Below are positions 1 through 9,943 of a stretch of 64,000 nt of DNA, in pieces. This DNA is from Burkholderiaceae bacterium (GTDB lineage: Bacteria > Pseudomonadota > Gammaproteobacteria > Burkholderiales > Burkholderiaceae_C): NCBI GenBank assembly GCA_023954035.1, contig JAMLIT010000017.1, forward strand, positions 1 through 64,000, read 5' to 3'. The translations under genes and the position numbers were made by a program. Numbering within the stretch: position 1 is the first letter of the stretch; each line of letters starts with the position of its first letter. The notes below the pieces were generated by a model. It was not told the DNA's origin. It did not search any database and worked only from the letters and a program-made list of their open reading frames with translations.

Positions 1-3000
1 CCGCCACCTCCGGGCGTGGTGACTTCAAACACGTCGCCCACCTGCATCTGCGCCTGGCCGATGTGATCCAGCCTCTCCACGCTGCCGTCCGCACGCAGCA
101 CGCGGTTGCGGCCGGGTGCGCCCGCGCTGCCGCCCGCCATGCCAAAGGCCGGATGAATGCGGCCGTTGGAGAGGATGCTGGCCGTCATGGGCTCCAGGAA
201 GCGCACCCGCCGCAGCCCGCCGTCCCCACCGCGCCAGCGTCCGGCGCCGCCCGAGCCGCGCTGAATGGCAAAGCTCTCGAGCCGCACCGGAAAGCGAAAC
301 TCCAGCACCTCAGGATCCGTGAGGCGCGAATTGGTCATCTGCGCCTGGACCACACTGGTGCCGGGGAAGCCGCCGATCAAGCGGCCGGCATCGTCAAAAA
401 CACCGCCTGCGCCGCTGCCACCCGCGATGGTTTCGTAGTACTGGTGGCGTTCACTGCCAAAGGTGAAGTTGTTCATCGTCGGCTGGCTCGACGCCATTAC
501 GCCCAGCGCGCCGAACAAGGCGTTGGTGATGCAGGTAGAGGTTTCCACGTTGCCCGCCACCACCGAGGCCGGCGGATTCGGGTTGAGCATGCAACCGGGC
601 GGGATCACCACCTCAATCGGCTTGAGGCAGCCGGCGTTGAGCGGAATGTCGTCGTCCACCAGGCAGCGAAACACGAACAGCACCGCCGCCATGCACACCG
701 CCGTGGGCGCGTTGAAGTTGTTGCTCTGCTGCGGCGAGGTGCCGGTGAAGTCCACCACGGCGCTGCGCGCAGCGGCGTCGAGCCGAACCGACACGGTGAT
801 GTTCGCGCCGTTGTCGAGTTCCAGCGTGAAGCTTCCGTCCTGCATGCGTGCAGCCAGGCGGGTGATGGCGCGGCGCACCGATTCTTCGGCGTTGTCCTGT
901 ACATGGCCCATGTAGGCCTGCACCACGCTCAATCCGAACTGCTCGGCCATGCGGCGCAGTTCCTGCACGCCTTTTTCGTTGGCGGCAATTTGCGCTTTCA
1001 GATCGGCTAGATTTTGCTCAGGGTTGCGGCTGGGGTATTCGCCAGACCCCAGGAGCGCCAGGATCTCCGCCTCACGCAGCACGCCGGCATCCACCAACTT
1101 GAAGTTGTTGATCTGCACGCCCTCTTCCTCGATGCGCGTGGAAAACGGCGGCATCGAACCCGGCGTGGTGCCGCCCACGTCCGCATGGTGGCCGCGGCTG
1201 CCCACATAGAAGTTCGGTTCGCCGCTGTGGTCCAGGTACACCGGCGTGATGACGGTGATGTCGGGCAGGTGCGTGCCGCCGTGGTAGGGGTCGTTGAGCA
1301 CAAAAACATCGCCCGGCTGCATGGCGCCTGCGTTCTCGCGGATCACCGTCTTGATGCTCTCGCCCATGCTGCCCAGGTGCACCGGCATGTGCGGGGCATT
1401 GGCAATGAGCTGGCCCTCGGCGTCAAAGAGCGCGCAGGAGAAATCAAGCCGCTCCTTGATGTTGACCGAGTAGGCCGTGTTCTGCAGTTGCAGGCCCATC
1501 TGCTCGGCGATGTTCATGAACAGGTTGTTGAACACCTCCAGCAGCACCGGATCCACCTGCGTGCCCACCGCGTGGCGCTGGGCACGCGGCACACGGCGCG
1601 TGAGCAGCAAATGGTCGTGGCGGGTCAACCGCGCCTCCCAGCCCGGCTCGACGATGGTGGTGGCGTTCTGCTCGGCAATGATGGCCGGACCGGCCAGCAC
1701 ATCGCCCGCACGCAGGTCACCCCGCACCACCAGCGCGGCGTCCTGCCAGGCGGGCAGCCCATCGGTGCCGGCGGTGTACATGCGGGTGCTGGCGCGGCGC
1801 GGCACCTCGCGCTCGGGGTGTACGGGCAAATCAGCTTCGGCCGGCGTTTCGCCAGGCAGCACGGCTTCGACGGACACCGCCTCAACCACCAGGCGCTTGC
1901 CCTGCATCACAAAGGCGTAGCGCTGGCGGTAGGCGGCCTCGAACGCTGCTACCAGCAGTTCCTGGCGAATGGCCACATCGTCCGAAGCCTGCGGCAAATG
2001 CGGCACCACCAAGGCGGCGTCGCTGCCCTCGTAGCGCAGGTGCACGCGCTGGTGGATGCGCAGCGCCTCTGCCTTGTGCTGCTGTGCCCCGTCCGGGTCG
2101 CCGGCCGGGCGCTGCGCCGCCAGCTCGTCGGCTGCGGCACGGCCCAGTTGCACCAGACTGGCCTCTACCTCGCTCAGGGCCTGCGGGTCCAGCAAGCGCT
2201 CGATGGCTTGCTCACGGATCACGTTCTGGTCCGCCAGGCCCATGCCGTAAGCCGACAGCACACCGGCGAGTGGATGGACCAGCACCTGCTCCATACCCAG
2301 CGCATCGGCCACCAGACAGGCGTGTTGGCCACCCGCCCCGCCAAAGCACTGCAGCGTGTAGCGGGTGACGTCGTAGCCACGCGCCACCGAGATCTTTTTG
2401 ATGGCGTTGGCCATCTGCTGCACGGCGATCTGGATGAAACCATGGGCAACGTCCTCGGCGCTGCGGCCGGTCTCCGCGGCCAGGACGCCAAATTGGCGCG
2501 CCACCGCGTCGGCGTCGAGCGCCTCGTCCGCCGCCGGGCCAAACACCTTGGGGAAATGCGCCGGCTGGATCTTGCCCACCATCACATTGGCGTCGGTGAC
2601 CGCGAGCGGCCCGCCGCGCCGGTAGCTGGCCGGGCCAGGGCTGGCGCCTGCGCTCTCAGGCCCGACGCGAAAGCGCGCGCCGTCAAAGCCCAGAATGGAG
2701 CCGCCGCCCGCCGCCACGGTGTGAATGCTCATCATGGGCGCGCGCATGCGCACGCCGGCCACCTGGGTTTCAAATTCGCGCTCGAAGCTGCCGGCGTAGT
2801 GGCTCACGTCGGTGGAGGTACCGCCCATGTCAAAGCCGATGACGCGGGTGTGCCCGGCAATTTCTGCCGTGCGCGCCATGCCCACAATGCCGCCGGCCGG
2901 GCCGGACAAGATGGCGTCCTTGCCCTGAAACGCTCCGGCATCGGCGAGACCGCCCGACGACTGCATGAAATACAGCGGCACGCCCGGCATTTCGCGCGCC

Positions 3001-3692
3001 ACCTGGGCCACGTAGCGGCGCAGGATGGGCGAAAGGTAGGCGTCTACCACCGTGGTGTCGCCCCGGCCAACGAATTTCATCATCGGGCTGACCTCGTGCG
3101 AGCTGCTGATCTGCGTAAAACCCAGCTCGCGCGCAAGGCGCGCCGCAGCCTGCTCGTGCTGCGTATAGCGGTAGCCGTGCATGAAGACAATGGCCGCGCT
3201 TTGCAGGCCAGCGTCGCGCGCGGCCCAGAGGTGTTCGCGCAGATGCGCCTCATCCAGCGGCGTCACGACCTCGCCCTGCGCGCCGATGCGCTCGCTGGCC
3301 TCGACCACGCGGTCATACAGCAACTCGGGCAGAACAATGTGGCGCTCGAACAGGCGCGGGCGGTTCTGGTAGGCAATGCGCAGGGCGTCGCGAAAGCCCC
3401 GCGTGGTGATGAGCAGCGTGGGCTCGCCCTTGCGCTCCAGCAGCGCATTGGTCGCCACGGTAGTGCCCATCTTCACGCACTCGACGATTTCCGGGGTCAC
3501 CGACTGGTCGCTCGCGAGCCCCAGCAGGTGGCGAATACCCGCCACGGCTGCGTCCGGGTACTGCTCGGGGTTCTCGGACAGCAGTTTGTGCGTCACCAGG
3601 CTGCCGTCAGGCCGCCGGCCAACGATGTCGGTGAAGGTGCCCCCACGGTCGATCCAGAACTGCCAGCGGGGGGAATGGGTGGGTTCGGTCAT
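1..3692 (-). CDS. oplAH: 5-oxoprolinase (ATP-hydrolysing), fused HyuA-HyuB type, 3' end cut by window
   Basis: About 1,230 codons are visible, starting at the ATG complementary to 3690-3692 and running off the window at base 1. The protein opens with the HyuA actin-like ATPase signature [18 protein letters not shown]. It then carries [10 protein letters not shown] and [16 protein letters not shown], followed without a break by the HyuB half ([33 protein letters not shown]). The last visible residues, TPGGGG, are typical of the HyuB C-terminus, so only a few codons are missing. Family role: cytosolic ATP-dependent opening of 5-oxo-L-proline to glutamate. Single-chain fusion favours oxoprolinase over two-subunit N-methylhydantoinase. 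A MarR-type regulator lies 73 bases upstream on the same strand and a TRAP transporter diverges from it, so uptake of a related compound is plausible (inference). Confidence 0.92.
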   Translation of the reverse strand, partial: MTEPTHSPRWQFWIDRGGTFTDIVGRRPDGSLVTHKLLSENPEQYPDAAVAGIRHLLGLASDQSVTPEIVECVKMGTTVATNALLERKGEPTLLITTRGFRDALRIAYQNRPRLFERHIVLPELLYDRVVEASERIGAQGEVVTPLDEAHLREHLWAARDAGLQSAAIVFMHGYRYTQHEQAAARLARELGFTQISSSHEVSPMMKFVGRGDTTVVDAYLSPILRRYVAQVAREMPGVPLYFMQSSGGLADAGAFQGKDAILSGPAGGIVGMARTAEIAGHTRVIGFDMGGTSTDVSHYAGSFEREFETQVAGVRMRAPMMSIHTVAAGGGSILGFDGARFRVGPESAGASPGPASYRRGGPLAVTDANVMVGKIQPAHFPKVFGPAADEALDADAVARQFGVLAAETGRSAEDVAHGFIQIAVQQMANAIKKISVARGYDVTRYTLQCFGGAGGQHACLVADALGMEQVLVHPLAGVLSAYGMGLADQNVIREQAIERLLDPQALSEVEASLVQLGRAAADELAAQRPAGDPDGAQQHKAEALRIHQRVHLRYEGSDAALVVPHLPQASDDVAIRQELLVAAFEAAYRQRYAFVMQGKRLVVEAVSVEAVLPGETPAEADLPVHPEREVPRRASTRMYTAGTDGLPAWQDAALVVRGDLRAGDVLAGPAIIAEQNATTIVEPGWEARLTRHDHLLLTRRVPRAQRHAVGTQVDPVLLEVFNNLFMNIAEQMGLQLQNTAYSVNIKERLDFSCALFDAEGQLIANAPHMPVHLGSMGESIKTVIRENAGAMQPGDVFVLNDPYHGGTHLPDITVITPVYLDHSGEPNFYVGSRGHHADVGGTTPGSMPPFSTRIEEEGVQINNFKLVDAGVLREAEILALLGSGEYPSRNPEQNLADLKAQIAANEKGVQELRRMAEQFGLSVVQAYMGHVQDNAEESVRRAITRLAARMQDGSFTLELDNGANITVSVRLDAAARSAVVDFTGTSPQQSNNFNAPTAVCMAAVLFVFRCLVDDDIPLNAGCLKPIEVVIPPGCMLNPNPPASVVAGNVETSTCITNALFGALGVMASSQPTMNNFTFGSERHQYYETIAGGSGAGGVFDDAGRLIGGFPGTSVVQAQMTNSRLTDPEVLEFRFPVRLESFAIQRGSGGAGRWRGGDGGLRRVRFLEPMTASILSNGRIHPAFGMAGGSAGAPGRNRVLRADGSVERLDHIGQAQMQVGDVFEVTTPGGG

Positions 3693-3765
3693 GGATTGTG
3701 CTCTCGGTTTGGTAGCTGGTGGCGCTTGCTGGACCTGCGCTGGAGGTCCATTTAAATCCAAATTC

Positions 3766-4296
3766 CTACAACGACGCTGCGGCGCGCGCCGCCTGGTCGT
3801 ACATGCCCGAGAGCACGCGCAGCAAGCGCGCCAGCTCGCCGATATCACGGTTGAGCGCCTCGTCGGCGTTGAGGGCATCGATCAAACAGCTTTCGCGGAT
3901 CTCCCGGTAGCGCTGCACATACGCTCGGCCAGGCTCGGTGGCGGCGTAGGTGACCTCCTTGCCACTCTTGGTCGACTGGACCACGCCCAGCGCCTGCAGC
4001 TTCTTGAGCGAGTAGTTGACCAGGTGCGTGTCCTCGACGTTCATGATGAAGCAGATGTCGGCCAGGCGTTTGTCGCGCGCGCGGTGCGTGACGTGGTGCA
4101 GCACCAGCACGTCCAGTGGCGTCAACTCCTTGAGCCCCGCCGCGGCCATGCAGTGGACGACCCAGCGATGGAAGGCATTGCCGGCGACGATGAGGCCAAA
4201 CTCGAATTCGCTCATTTCGGCGCTGTGCGCCGACACGAGATGCGCCGAAGAAACGATGGGGCCCGATTCGGTCTTGGGGCGCTTTGATGGCTTCAT
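3766..4296 (-). CDS. MarR-like winged-helix transcriptional regulator
   Basis: A 176-residue protein starting at [11 protein letters not shown]; an upstream in-frame extension exists but lacks conserved character. Residues about 50-130 form a winged helix-turn-helix of the MarR type ([19 protein letters not shown], then [19 protein letters not shown] and a wing around [12 protein letters not shown]), followed by a helical C-terminus. It is transcribed away from the TRAP genes and in the same direction as oplAH, 73 bases downstream. A perfect 8-bp inverted repeat sits in the divergent promoter region, consistent with control of its own gene and of the transporter. Ligand unknown. The MarR-fold assignment is firm; the exact subfamily is not. 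Confidence 0.8.
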   Translation of the reverse strand: MKPSKRPKTESGPIVSSAHLVSAHSAEMSEFEFGLIVAGNAFHRWVVHCMAAAGLKELTPLDVLVLHHVTHRARDKRLADICFIMNVEDTHLVNYSLKKLQALGVVQSTKSGKEVTYAATEPGRAYVQRYREIRESCLIDALNADEALNRDIGELARLLRVLSGMYDQAARAAASL

Positions 4297-4378
4297 CAAA
4301 CAACTCCGGCTTGGCGCGGGCACGGGGTGTGCATGCGCGACTGCAGCGCTGGATTGTAGGGACCGCGTACGGCAATTT

Positions 4379-4395
4379 GTCGATAATTTATCGAC
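4379..4395. promoter_or_regulatory. Candidate operator between marR-like gene and dctP
   Basis: GTCGATAATTTATCGAC is a perfect inverted repeat with 8-bp arms around one central base. It lies in the 186-base divergent region, 83 bases upstream of the regulator start and 88 bases upstream of dctP. Palindromes of this size are typical of MarR dimers. Binding is inferred from position only. Confidence 0.6.
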
Positions 4396-4482
4396 GTTTA
4401 GTACAAACACCTAGAGGCCGCGACCGGGGCGCGCACTACATTCGAACGCTCTTTCCCCAACCCTAGCCGTGGAGTACGTCCC

Positions 4483-5469
4483 ATGAAGCGTCGAATCTTT
4501 AGCACCGCAGCGCTCGGCCTTGCGCTGGCAGGCAGCCTGGCAAGCGCCCCTGTTTTCGCACAAACCCGCTGGGACCTCGCGGCGGCATACCCTGCCACCA
4601 ATTTCCATTCGGAGAACATGGCGCAACTGGCGGCCGACATCGACAAGGTGACGGGCGGAGCGTTCAAGATCACCCTGCACGCCAATGCCTCGCTGTTCAA
4701 GGCGCCCGAAATCAAGCGCGCTGTGCAGGGGGCGCAGGCGCAGATGGGAGAGATACTGCTCGTCAACTTCCAGAACGAATGGCAGATCTACGGCGTCGAT
4801 GGGCAGCCCTTCCTGGCCACCAGCTTCGCCGACGCCAAAAAGCTCTACGCCGCCCAGAAACCCATGCTGGAGAAAAAGCTGGGCGAGCAGGGAATGATGC
4901 TGTTGTACGCGGTGGCCTGGCCCCCTCAAGGCCTCTACACCAAGAAGCCGATCGAGACGGCCGCAGACCTCAAGGGCGTCAAATGGCGCGCCTACAGCCC
5001 GGCTACGGCGCGCATTGCCGAACTGGTGGGCGCCCAGCCCGTCACGGTGCAGGCGGCCGAATTCTCGCAGGCGCTGGCCACCGGTGTCGTCGATTCGACC
5101 ATGACGTCGGGCGCCACCGGCGTGGACAGCAAGCTCTACGAACACCTCAAGTACTACTACGACCTGCAGGCCTGGCTGCCCAAGAACGCGGTCATCGTCA
5201 ACAAAAAGGCGTTTGACGGTCTGAACAAGGGCAACCAGGAAGCGCTGCTCAAAGCCGGCAAGGACGCCGAAGAGCGCGGCTGGGCAGCGGCAGAAAAGGT
5301 GAACGACGAGACCCTGGCCAAGCTCAAGGCCAACGGCATGCAGGTGCTGCCGCCTTCGCCCCAGCTCAAGGCCGACATGGCCAAGGTGGGAGACACCATG
5401 CTCAAGGAATGGCTGGACAAAGCCGGCCCCGAAGGCAAGACCTTGGTAGACGCTTACCGCAGCAAGTAA
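4483..5469 (+). CDS. dctP: TRAP transporter periplasmic solute-binding protein
   Basis: A 328-residue DctP-family protein with a clear Sec signal peptide (MKRRIFSTAALGLALAGSLASAPVFA). The family's WAAYSP-like region appears as KGVKWRAYSPATARIAEL, followed by the VVDSTMTSGATGVDSKLYEHLKYYYD segment split across the ligand-binding lobes. It binds a carboxylate-type ligand in the periplasm and delivers it to DctQM. It heads the dctPQM operon; dctQ follows after 9 bases. The divergent regulator and nearby oxoprolinase hint at oxoproline or a related acid as substrate, which is inference only. Confidence 0.93.
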   Translation: MKRRIFSTAALGLALAGSLASAPVFAQTRWDLAAAYPATNFHSENMAQLAADIDKVTGGAFKITLHANASLFKAPEIKRAVQGAQAQMGEILLVNFQNEWQIYGVDGQPFLATSFADAKKLYAAQKPMLEKKLGEQGMMLLYAVAWPPQGLYTKKPIETAADLKGVKWRAYSPATARIAELVGAQPVTVQAAEFSQALATGVVDSTMTSGATGVDSKLYEHLKYYYDLQAWLPKNAVIVNKKAFDGLNKGNQEALLKAGKDAEERGWAAAEKVNDETLAKLKANGMQVLPPSPQLKADMAKVGDTMLKEWLDKAGPEGKTLVDAYRSK

Positions 5470-5478
5470 AGCCCGCGC

Positions 5479-5988
5479 ATGCGCCGCCTGCTCGATGGCA
5501 TCTACAGCGGCGCGGCGGCGCTGGCGGCGCTGTGCATGGTGCTGCTGCTGCTGGCGGTGCTGCTGTCGATTGCCAGCCGGCAGCTGCACTTCCAGACCCC
5601 CGGCATCGACGCCTATGCCGGCTACCTGATGGCCGGCGCCGGGTTTCTGGCGCTGGCGCATACGCTCAAGCGCGGCGAGCACATTCGCGTCACGCTGGTG
5701 CTCAACCTGCTGCGTGGGCGCTGGAAAAAGGGCGCCGAGCTGTGGGCGCTTTCCGCCGCCACGCTGCTCGCCCTGCTGTTTGCCTTCTACAGCTGCAAGC
5801 TGGCCTGGCAATCGCACGTATTCAACGACATCTCCACCGGCAACGACGCCACGCCACTGTGGCTGCCGCAGATCGCCATGGCGCTGGGCACGGTGGTTCT
5901 GGCCATCGCCTTTGTCGATGAGCTGGTGCTTGAACTTCTGGGTCAGCGCGAGCCGCCGCACAGCAGCGAAGCGCTGCGCAACGAATAG
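5479..5988 (+). CDS. dctQ: TRAP transporter small permease subunit
   Basis: A 169-residue DctQ-type membrane protein with four hydrophobic segments (about residues 9-31, 46-62, 88-108 and 128-148) and the family motif GIDAYAGYLMAGAGFLALAHTLKRGEHIRVTL split between helices 1 and 2. It pairs with DctM in the inner membrane. It sits 9 bases after dctP and 12 bases before dctM, as expected for one transcript. Confidence 0.92.
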   Translation: MRRLLDGIYSGAAALAALCMVLLLLAVLLSIASRQLHFQTPGIDAYAGYLMAGAGFLALAHTLKRGEHIRVTLVLNLLRGRWKKGAELWALSAATLLALLFAFYSCKLAWQSHVFNDISTGNDATPLWLPQIAMALGTVVLAIAFVDELVLELLGQREPPHSSEALRNE

Positions 5989-6000
5989 GCGCGCGACTCC

Positions 6001-7305
6001 ATGAGCGAGCTTGCCATCACCGGCCTGCTGATTGCCACGCTGTTTCTCATTCTGGGCAGCGGCGTGTGGATCGGCCTCACGCTCTCGGGCGTGGCCTGGA
6101 TCGGCATGCAGCTGTTTTCGTCTCGCCCGGCGGGCGATGCGATGGCCGTCACCATCTGGGGCTCGTCGTCGAGCTGGACGCTGACCGCCTTGCCCTTGTT
6201 CATCTGGATGGGCGAAATCCTGTTTCGCACGCGCCTGTCGCAGGACATGTTCAAGGGGCTAGCACCCTGGGTGCAAGGCTTGCCAGGGCGATTGCTACAC
6301 ACCAACGTCATCGGCTGCACCATCTTCGCTGCCGTATCGGGCTCCAGCGCCGCCACCTGCGCCACCATCGGCAAGATGACGCTGCCCGAGCTCACCCGCC
6401 GGGGCTATCCCGAGCACATGGTGGTGGGCACGCTGGCGGGTTCGAGCACCCTGGGGCTGCTCATACCGCCGTCGATCATCATGATCGTCTACGGAGTGGC
6501 GGCCGACGTATCGATCTCGCAGCTCTTCATTGCCGGCGTGCTGCCGGGCATTCTGCTGGCCGCGCTGTTCTCGGGCTACATCGCCCTCTGGGCGCTGCGC
6601 CACCCGGAGCAGATTCCTCAAGCGGACGAGCGCCTGTCGTTCACCCAAAAGCTGGCCGCTTCGCGCAGCCTGATTCCGGTGGTGCTCCTGATTGCCGCCG
6701 TGCTGGGCAGCATCTACACCGGCATTGCCACCGCCACCGAGGCGGCGGCCGTGGGGGTGACCGGCGCGCTCATTCTCTCTACCCTGCAGGGATCGATGAA
6801 CTGGGCGACCTTCAGGGACGCCTTGATGGGCGCCACGCGCCTGTACTGCATGATTGCGCTGATCCTGGCCGGTGCAGCCTTCCTGACGCTGTCCATGGGC
6901 TACATCGGCCTGCCGCGCCATCTGGCCGAATGGATTGCCTCGCTGGGCCTGAACCAGGCGCAGTTGGTGGCTGCACTGGCGGTTTTCTTCATCGTGCTCG
7001 GCTGCTTTCTCGACGGCATCTCCATGGTGGTGCTGACCATGGGCGTGCTGATGCCCACGGTGCAGGCGGCGAACATCGACCCGCTGTGGTTTGGCGTGTT
7101 CGTGGTGCTGGTGGTCGAGATGGCGCAAATCACCCCACCCGTGGGCTTCAACCTGTTTGTGCTGCAGGGCATGACGGGCCGCCAGCTCCCCTGGATCGCG
7201 CGCGTCACGCTGCCCATGTTCCTGCTGATGTGCGTGGCCGTGGCCATCGTCTACCTTGTCCCCGGCATCGCCACCTGGCTGCCGCAGCAGATGAGCGCTC
7301 GCTGA
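6001..7305 (+). CDS. dctM: TRAP transporter large permease subunit
   Basis: A 434-residue DctM protein with about 12 hydrophobic segments and the signatures AAVSGSSAATCATIGK, GLLIPPSIIMIVYG and ITPPVGFNLFVLQG. It forms the Na+-driven channel of the tripartite transporter. Length is normal for the family and the gene ends the operon; crcB starts 21 bases later. Confidence 0.95.
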   Translation: MSELAITGLLIATLFLILGSGVWIGLTLSGVAWIGMQLFSSRPAGDAMAVTIWGSSSSWTLTALPLFIWMGEILFRTRLSQDMFKGLAPWVQGLPGRLLHTNVIGCTIFAAVSGSSAATCATIGKMTLPELTRRGYPEHMVVGTLAGSSTLGLLIPPSIIMIVYGVAADVSISQLFIAGVLPGILLAALFSGYIALWALRHPEQIPQADERLSFTQKLAASRSLIPVVLLIAAVLGSIYTGIATATEAAAVGVTGALILSTLQGSMNWATFRDALMGATRLYCMIALILAGAAFLTLSMGYIGLPRHLAEWIASLGLNQAQLVAALAVFFIVLGCFLDGISMVVLTMGVLMPTVQAANIDPLWFGVFVVLVVEMAQITPPVGFNLFVLQGMTGRQLPWIARVTLPMFLLMCVAVAIVYLVPGIATWLPQQMSAR

Positions 7306-7326
7306 GGCAAGCTACCATCGCGCTCC

Positions 7327-7704
7327 ATGCTCAACGTGCTTTCCATTTGCGCCGGTGCCAGCCTGGGCGCCCTGGCCCGCTGGCGCTTGGGCCTCTGGCT
7401 CAGTCCCGGCGGGCTGCTGCCCTGGGGCACGCTGGCGGCCAACCTGGTGGGTGGCTACTTGATCGGAATCGCAGTGGGCGTTTTTCAGGTACTGCCACAG
7501 CTGGATCCGGCCTGGCGGCTGGCCCTGATCACCGGATTTCTCGGTGCTCTGACCACGTTTTCCACTTTTTCTGTGGAAATCGTGGAGATGCTGCAGCAGC
7601 AGCGCGCGCTGCTCGCATTCGCCAGCGTGGCCCTGCACCTGGGCGGTTCGCTGCTGCTGACCTGGCTGGGTTTGCAGACCGTGGCGCTGGCCCTGCGGAC
7701 CTGA
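7327..7704 (+). CDS. crcB: Fluoride efflux channel CrcB/Fluc
   Basis: A 125-residue four-helix membrane protein with the CrcB signatures GALARWRLG, GTLAANLVGGYLIG and GFLGALTTFSTFSVE (the Phe-box and sodium-site region). The family exports fluoride as a dual-topology dimer. Only 21 bases separate it from dctM, so there is no room for a crcB-type fluoride riboswitch and it may be transcribed from the TRAP promoter. Its stop lies one base from the stop of the convergent P450 gene. Confidence 0.93.
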   Translation: MLNVLSICAGASLGALARWRLGLWLSPGGLLPWGTLAANLVGGYLIGIAVGVFQVLPQLDPAWRLALITGFLGALTTFSTFSVEIVEMLQQQRALLAFASVALHLGGSLLLTWLGLQTVALALRT

Positions 7705-7705
7705 A

Positions 7706-8905
7706 TCAGGCAACCTGCAAGGGGACGAGGCGCAGCCACACCCGCGCCCAACCGCTTGCCGGATGCTGCGCCGGCTGGGGTGACTGGCCCGGCTCCAGCT
7801 CCATGCTGGCGCCGCAGGCCAGCACCTCTTCCAGCAGCACGCGCAGTTCCATCCGGGCGAGCGGCGCACCGGGACACACGTGAATGCCTGCGCCCCACAG
7901 CAGATTGGCCGACTGGTTGCGCTCGGGTCGGTATTCCAGCGCGGCGTCAAAGGCGCTGGGATCGCGATTCGCGGCTGGCCAGTGCAGCGTCACGCGCGAT
8001 CCGGCCGGCAAATGCCGCCCACCGATGTCCACCGGGCAGGTGGTCACGCGCCGGTTGGTCGCCAGCGGCCCGCGCAGGCGCAGGATTTCTTCCACCGCGG
8101 CAGGAATGGCCGCTGCGCGCGCGCGCAGCTGTGCCTGCACAGGCGCGTGGTGCGCCAGCCAGTCGCACAAAATGCCTACCGACGCCGCCATGGTGCCGAT
8201 CTCGCCCGCTGTCCAGTTGCGCAGGATGCTGGCGATCTGCGCGTCCGTCAGCGCCGCACCATCAACCTTCTCCTGCATCAGCGCGCAGGTGAGGTCGTCG
8301 GCCGCTCGCGCAGCGGCGCCAGCGGCTCGGCGGCGGTCGAGCTGCGCCGACACCATGGCCTGAAAGCGCGCGGCCAGCTTGCCGTGCGCTTCGCCGTCCT
8401 GTGCCAGCGTCGCGGCGTGGCTCTCCTGCATCCACTGCGCGAGCGCCGCATGGTCGTCGTCCTGCCAGCCCAGAAAGTCGCACTGCGCTGCCAGCGCAAA
8501 CGGCAAGGCCAGCGCGCCCATCCATTCGACCGTCTGTCCGCGCGGCAGTTGCGCGACCAGACGGCGTGCGATGGCCCGGCACTGCGGCTCGAATGCATCG
8601 ACGCGGGCCTGGGAAAAGTACGGTTCAATGGCCTGCCGATAGGCCGTGTGCTGCGGCGGGTCCATGCCATTGGGCACGGCCACGTGGCGCGAGACGATGC
8701 TGCTGAACGTGGCCGGGTCTTGCACGGCACGCTGCACGTCGGCGTGGCGAAACAACGACCAGTGCAGCGCCTGGCTCCAGGCGACCGGGCACTGCGCGCG
8801 CATGCGGTCGGCCGTGGCCTGCGGATCGCGCTGCGCGCCGGTCGAGAGCGGCTCCCAATCGGGTGGAGGATGGCTTGGCATGCGGGTATTTTCCGGCATC
8901 TCCAT
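7706..8905 (-). CDS. Cytochrome P450
   Basis: A 399-residue soluble bacterial P450. The haem-binding loop is WGAGIHVCPGAPLARMEL with Cys as thiolate ligand; the K-helix ExxR appears as EEILRLRG (Glu and Arg present). The I-helix region LRNWTAGEIGTMAASVG contains an unusual GEIGT in place of the common AGxxT. No ferredoxin or reductase gene is adjacent, so redox partners must be encoded elsewhere. Substrate cannot be inferred. It faces crcB tail to tail. Confidence 0.9.
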   Translation of the reverse strand: MEMPENTRMPSHPPPDWEPLSTGAQRDPQATADRMRAQCPVAWSQALHWSLFRHADVQRAVQDPATFSSIVSRHVAVPNGMDPPQHTAYRQAIEPYFSQARVDAFEPQCRAIARRLVAQLPRGQTVEWMGALALPFALAAQCDFLGWQDDDHAALAQWMQESHAATLAQDGEAHGKLAARFQAMVSAQLDRRRAAGAAARAADDLTCALMQEKVDGAALTDAQIASILRNWTAGEIGTMAASVGILCDWLAHHAPVQAQLRARAAAIPAAVEEILRLRGPLATNRRVTTCPVDIGGRHLPAGSRVTLHWPAANRDPSAFDAALEYRPERNQSANLLWGAGIHVCPGAPLARMELRVLLEEVLACGASMELEPGQSPQPAQHPASGWARVWLRLVPLQVA

Positions 8906-8956
8906 GGCCGCGACGTGCGCAGCCGCCAGCGAAGGATCGGAGCGGCCCGAAAACGT

Positions 8957-8998
8957 GCAAAATTTCTATCTCTTTCATAGCTGGCATCGCTTGCCGGT
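8957..8998. repeat. Degenerate copy of a dispersed Comamonadaceae-type repeat
   Basis: The stretch TTTCTATCTCTTTCATAGCT followed by GGCATCGCTTGCC matches in outline the CTATC...GATAGCT plus AGCGCTTG elements seen more fully at 11583, 31126 and 38612. It lies between the P450 gene and the LOG-family gene and may act in transcript folding. Identification is by eye. Confidence 0.4.
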
Positions 8999-9064
8999 CG
9001 TGCGCAAAGGGCACTTTTGCCCAGAGTTTCCCATCTGGCCCCTGGCCAGCGCAAAAAGACAACC

Positions 9065-9928
9065 ATGAACGCCCCCACCCACTTGAGCGATCGCAAGCTC
9101 ACCGACGCCCTGGCCGAATTGCACGCAGATCCGGCCGACACGTCGGCCATGCAGCCACATTCGGACCGCCTCGCCTTCACCGACACCGAATTCCTGCTGC
9201 GCCGCGAGACGCGTGGCATCCGCTTTCAGCTGGAACTGCTCAAGCCCGATCTGGGACAGGCCGCGCAGGGCATTGAGAACACCATCGTGGTCTACGGCAG
9301 CGCACGCTTTGTCGCGGCCGACGAGGCCGCTGCACTGCTGGCCGCGGCCCAAGCCAGCGGCGACGCGCCGACCATTGCCCGGGCCGAGCGCGCCATGCGC
9401 AACGCACGCTATTACGAGCTGGCGCGCGAATTCGCCCGCATCGTGGCCGAGCACAGCAACCGCCAGGAGCTGGCCAACCGCGTCTACGTATGCACCGGCG
9501 GCGGCCCCGGCATCATGGAAGCGGCCAACCGGGGCGCCAGCGAAGCGGGCGCGTTGACCGTGGGCCTGAACATCGCCCTGCCGCACGAGCAGGGAAGCAA
9601 CCCCTACATCACGCCTACGCTGAGCTACCGATTCCACTACTTCGCGCTGCGCAAAATGCATTTCATGATGCGCGCCAAGGCCCTGGTGGCCTTTCCTGGC
9701 GGTTTCGGCACCATGGACGAACTGTTCGAAGTGCTGACGCTGGTGCAGACCGGCAAGTCCAAGCCCGTACCCATCGTTCTGTTTGGCGCCGATTTCTGGA
9801 ACAGCCTGGTGAACTTCCAGGTGCTGGTAGACACTGGGACCATTGCGGAGGAAGACCTGGCCTTGTTTCACATCACCGACGATCCGCACGAGGCCTGGCA
9901 GCGCATCCGGGATTTCTATCGGCTGTAG
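9065..9928 (+). CDS. LOG-family (TIGR00730) Rossmann-fold protein
   Basis: A 287-residue protein starting at MNAPTHLSD. The lysine-decarboxylase-like/LOG signatures are present: VYVCTGGGPGIMEAANRGA and ALVAFPGGFGTMDELFEVL (PGGxGTxxE). Family members hydrolyse cytokinin-like or nucleoside 5'-monophosphates to base and ribose phosphate; lysine decarboxylase is an outdated label. The long N-terminal region (about 100 residues) is typical of the larger proteobacterial subgroup. It stands alone with no obvious operon partner. Confidence 0.85.
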   Translation: MNAPTHLSDRKLTDALAELHADPADTSAMQPHSDRLAFTDTEFLLRRETRGIRFQLELLKPDLGQAAQGIENTIVVYGSARFVAADEAAALLAAAQASGDAPTIARAERAMRNARYYELAREFARIVAEHSNRQELANRVYVCTGGGPGIMEAANRGASEAGALTVGLNIALPHEQGSNPYITPTLSYRFHYFALRKMHFMMRAKALVAFPGGFGTMDELFEVLTLVQTGKSKPVPIVLFGADFWNSLVNFQVLVDTGTIAEEDLALFHITDDPHEAWQRIRDFYRL

Positions 9929-9943
9929 CAGGGTCGAGCAGCG

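Noticed and set aside
1014-3755. A 913-codon open frame on the plus strand
   Set aside because: It is antisense to the well-conserved 5-oxoprolinase and encodes a His/Arg/Ala-rich sequence with no family pattern, a known artefact of high-GC DNA.
7300-7330. crcB-type fluoride riboswitch upstream of crcB
   Set aside because: Only 21 bases lie between dctM and crcB, too short for the aptamer.
9017-9928. Lysine decarboxylase
   Set aside because: The PGGxGTxxE motif belongs to LOG-family phosphoribohydrolases; the decarboxylase name is a historical misannotation.
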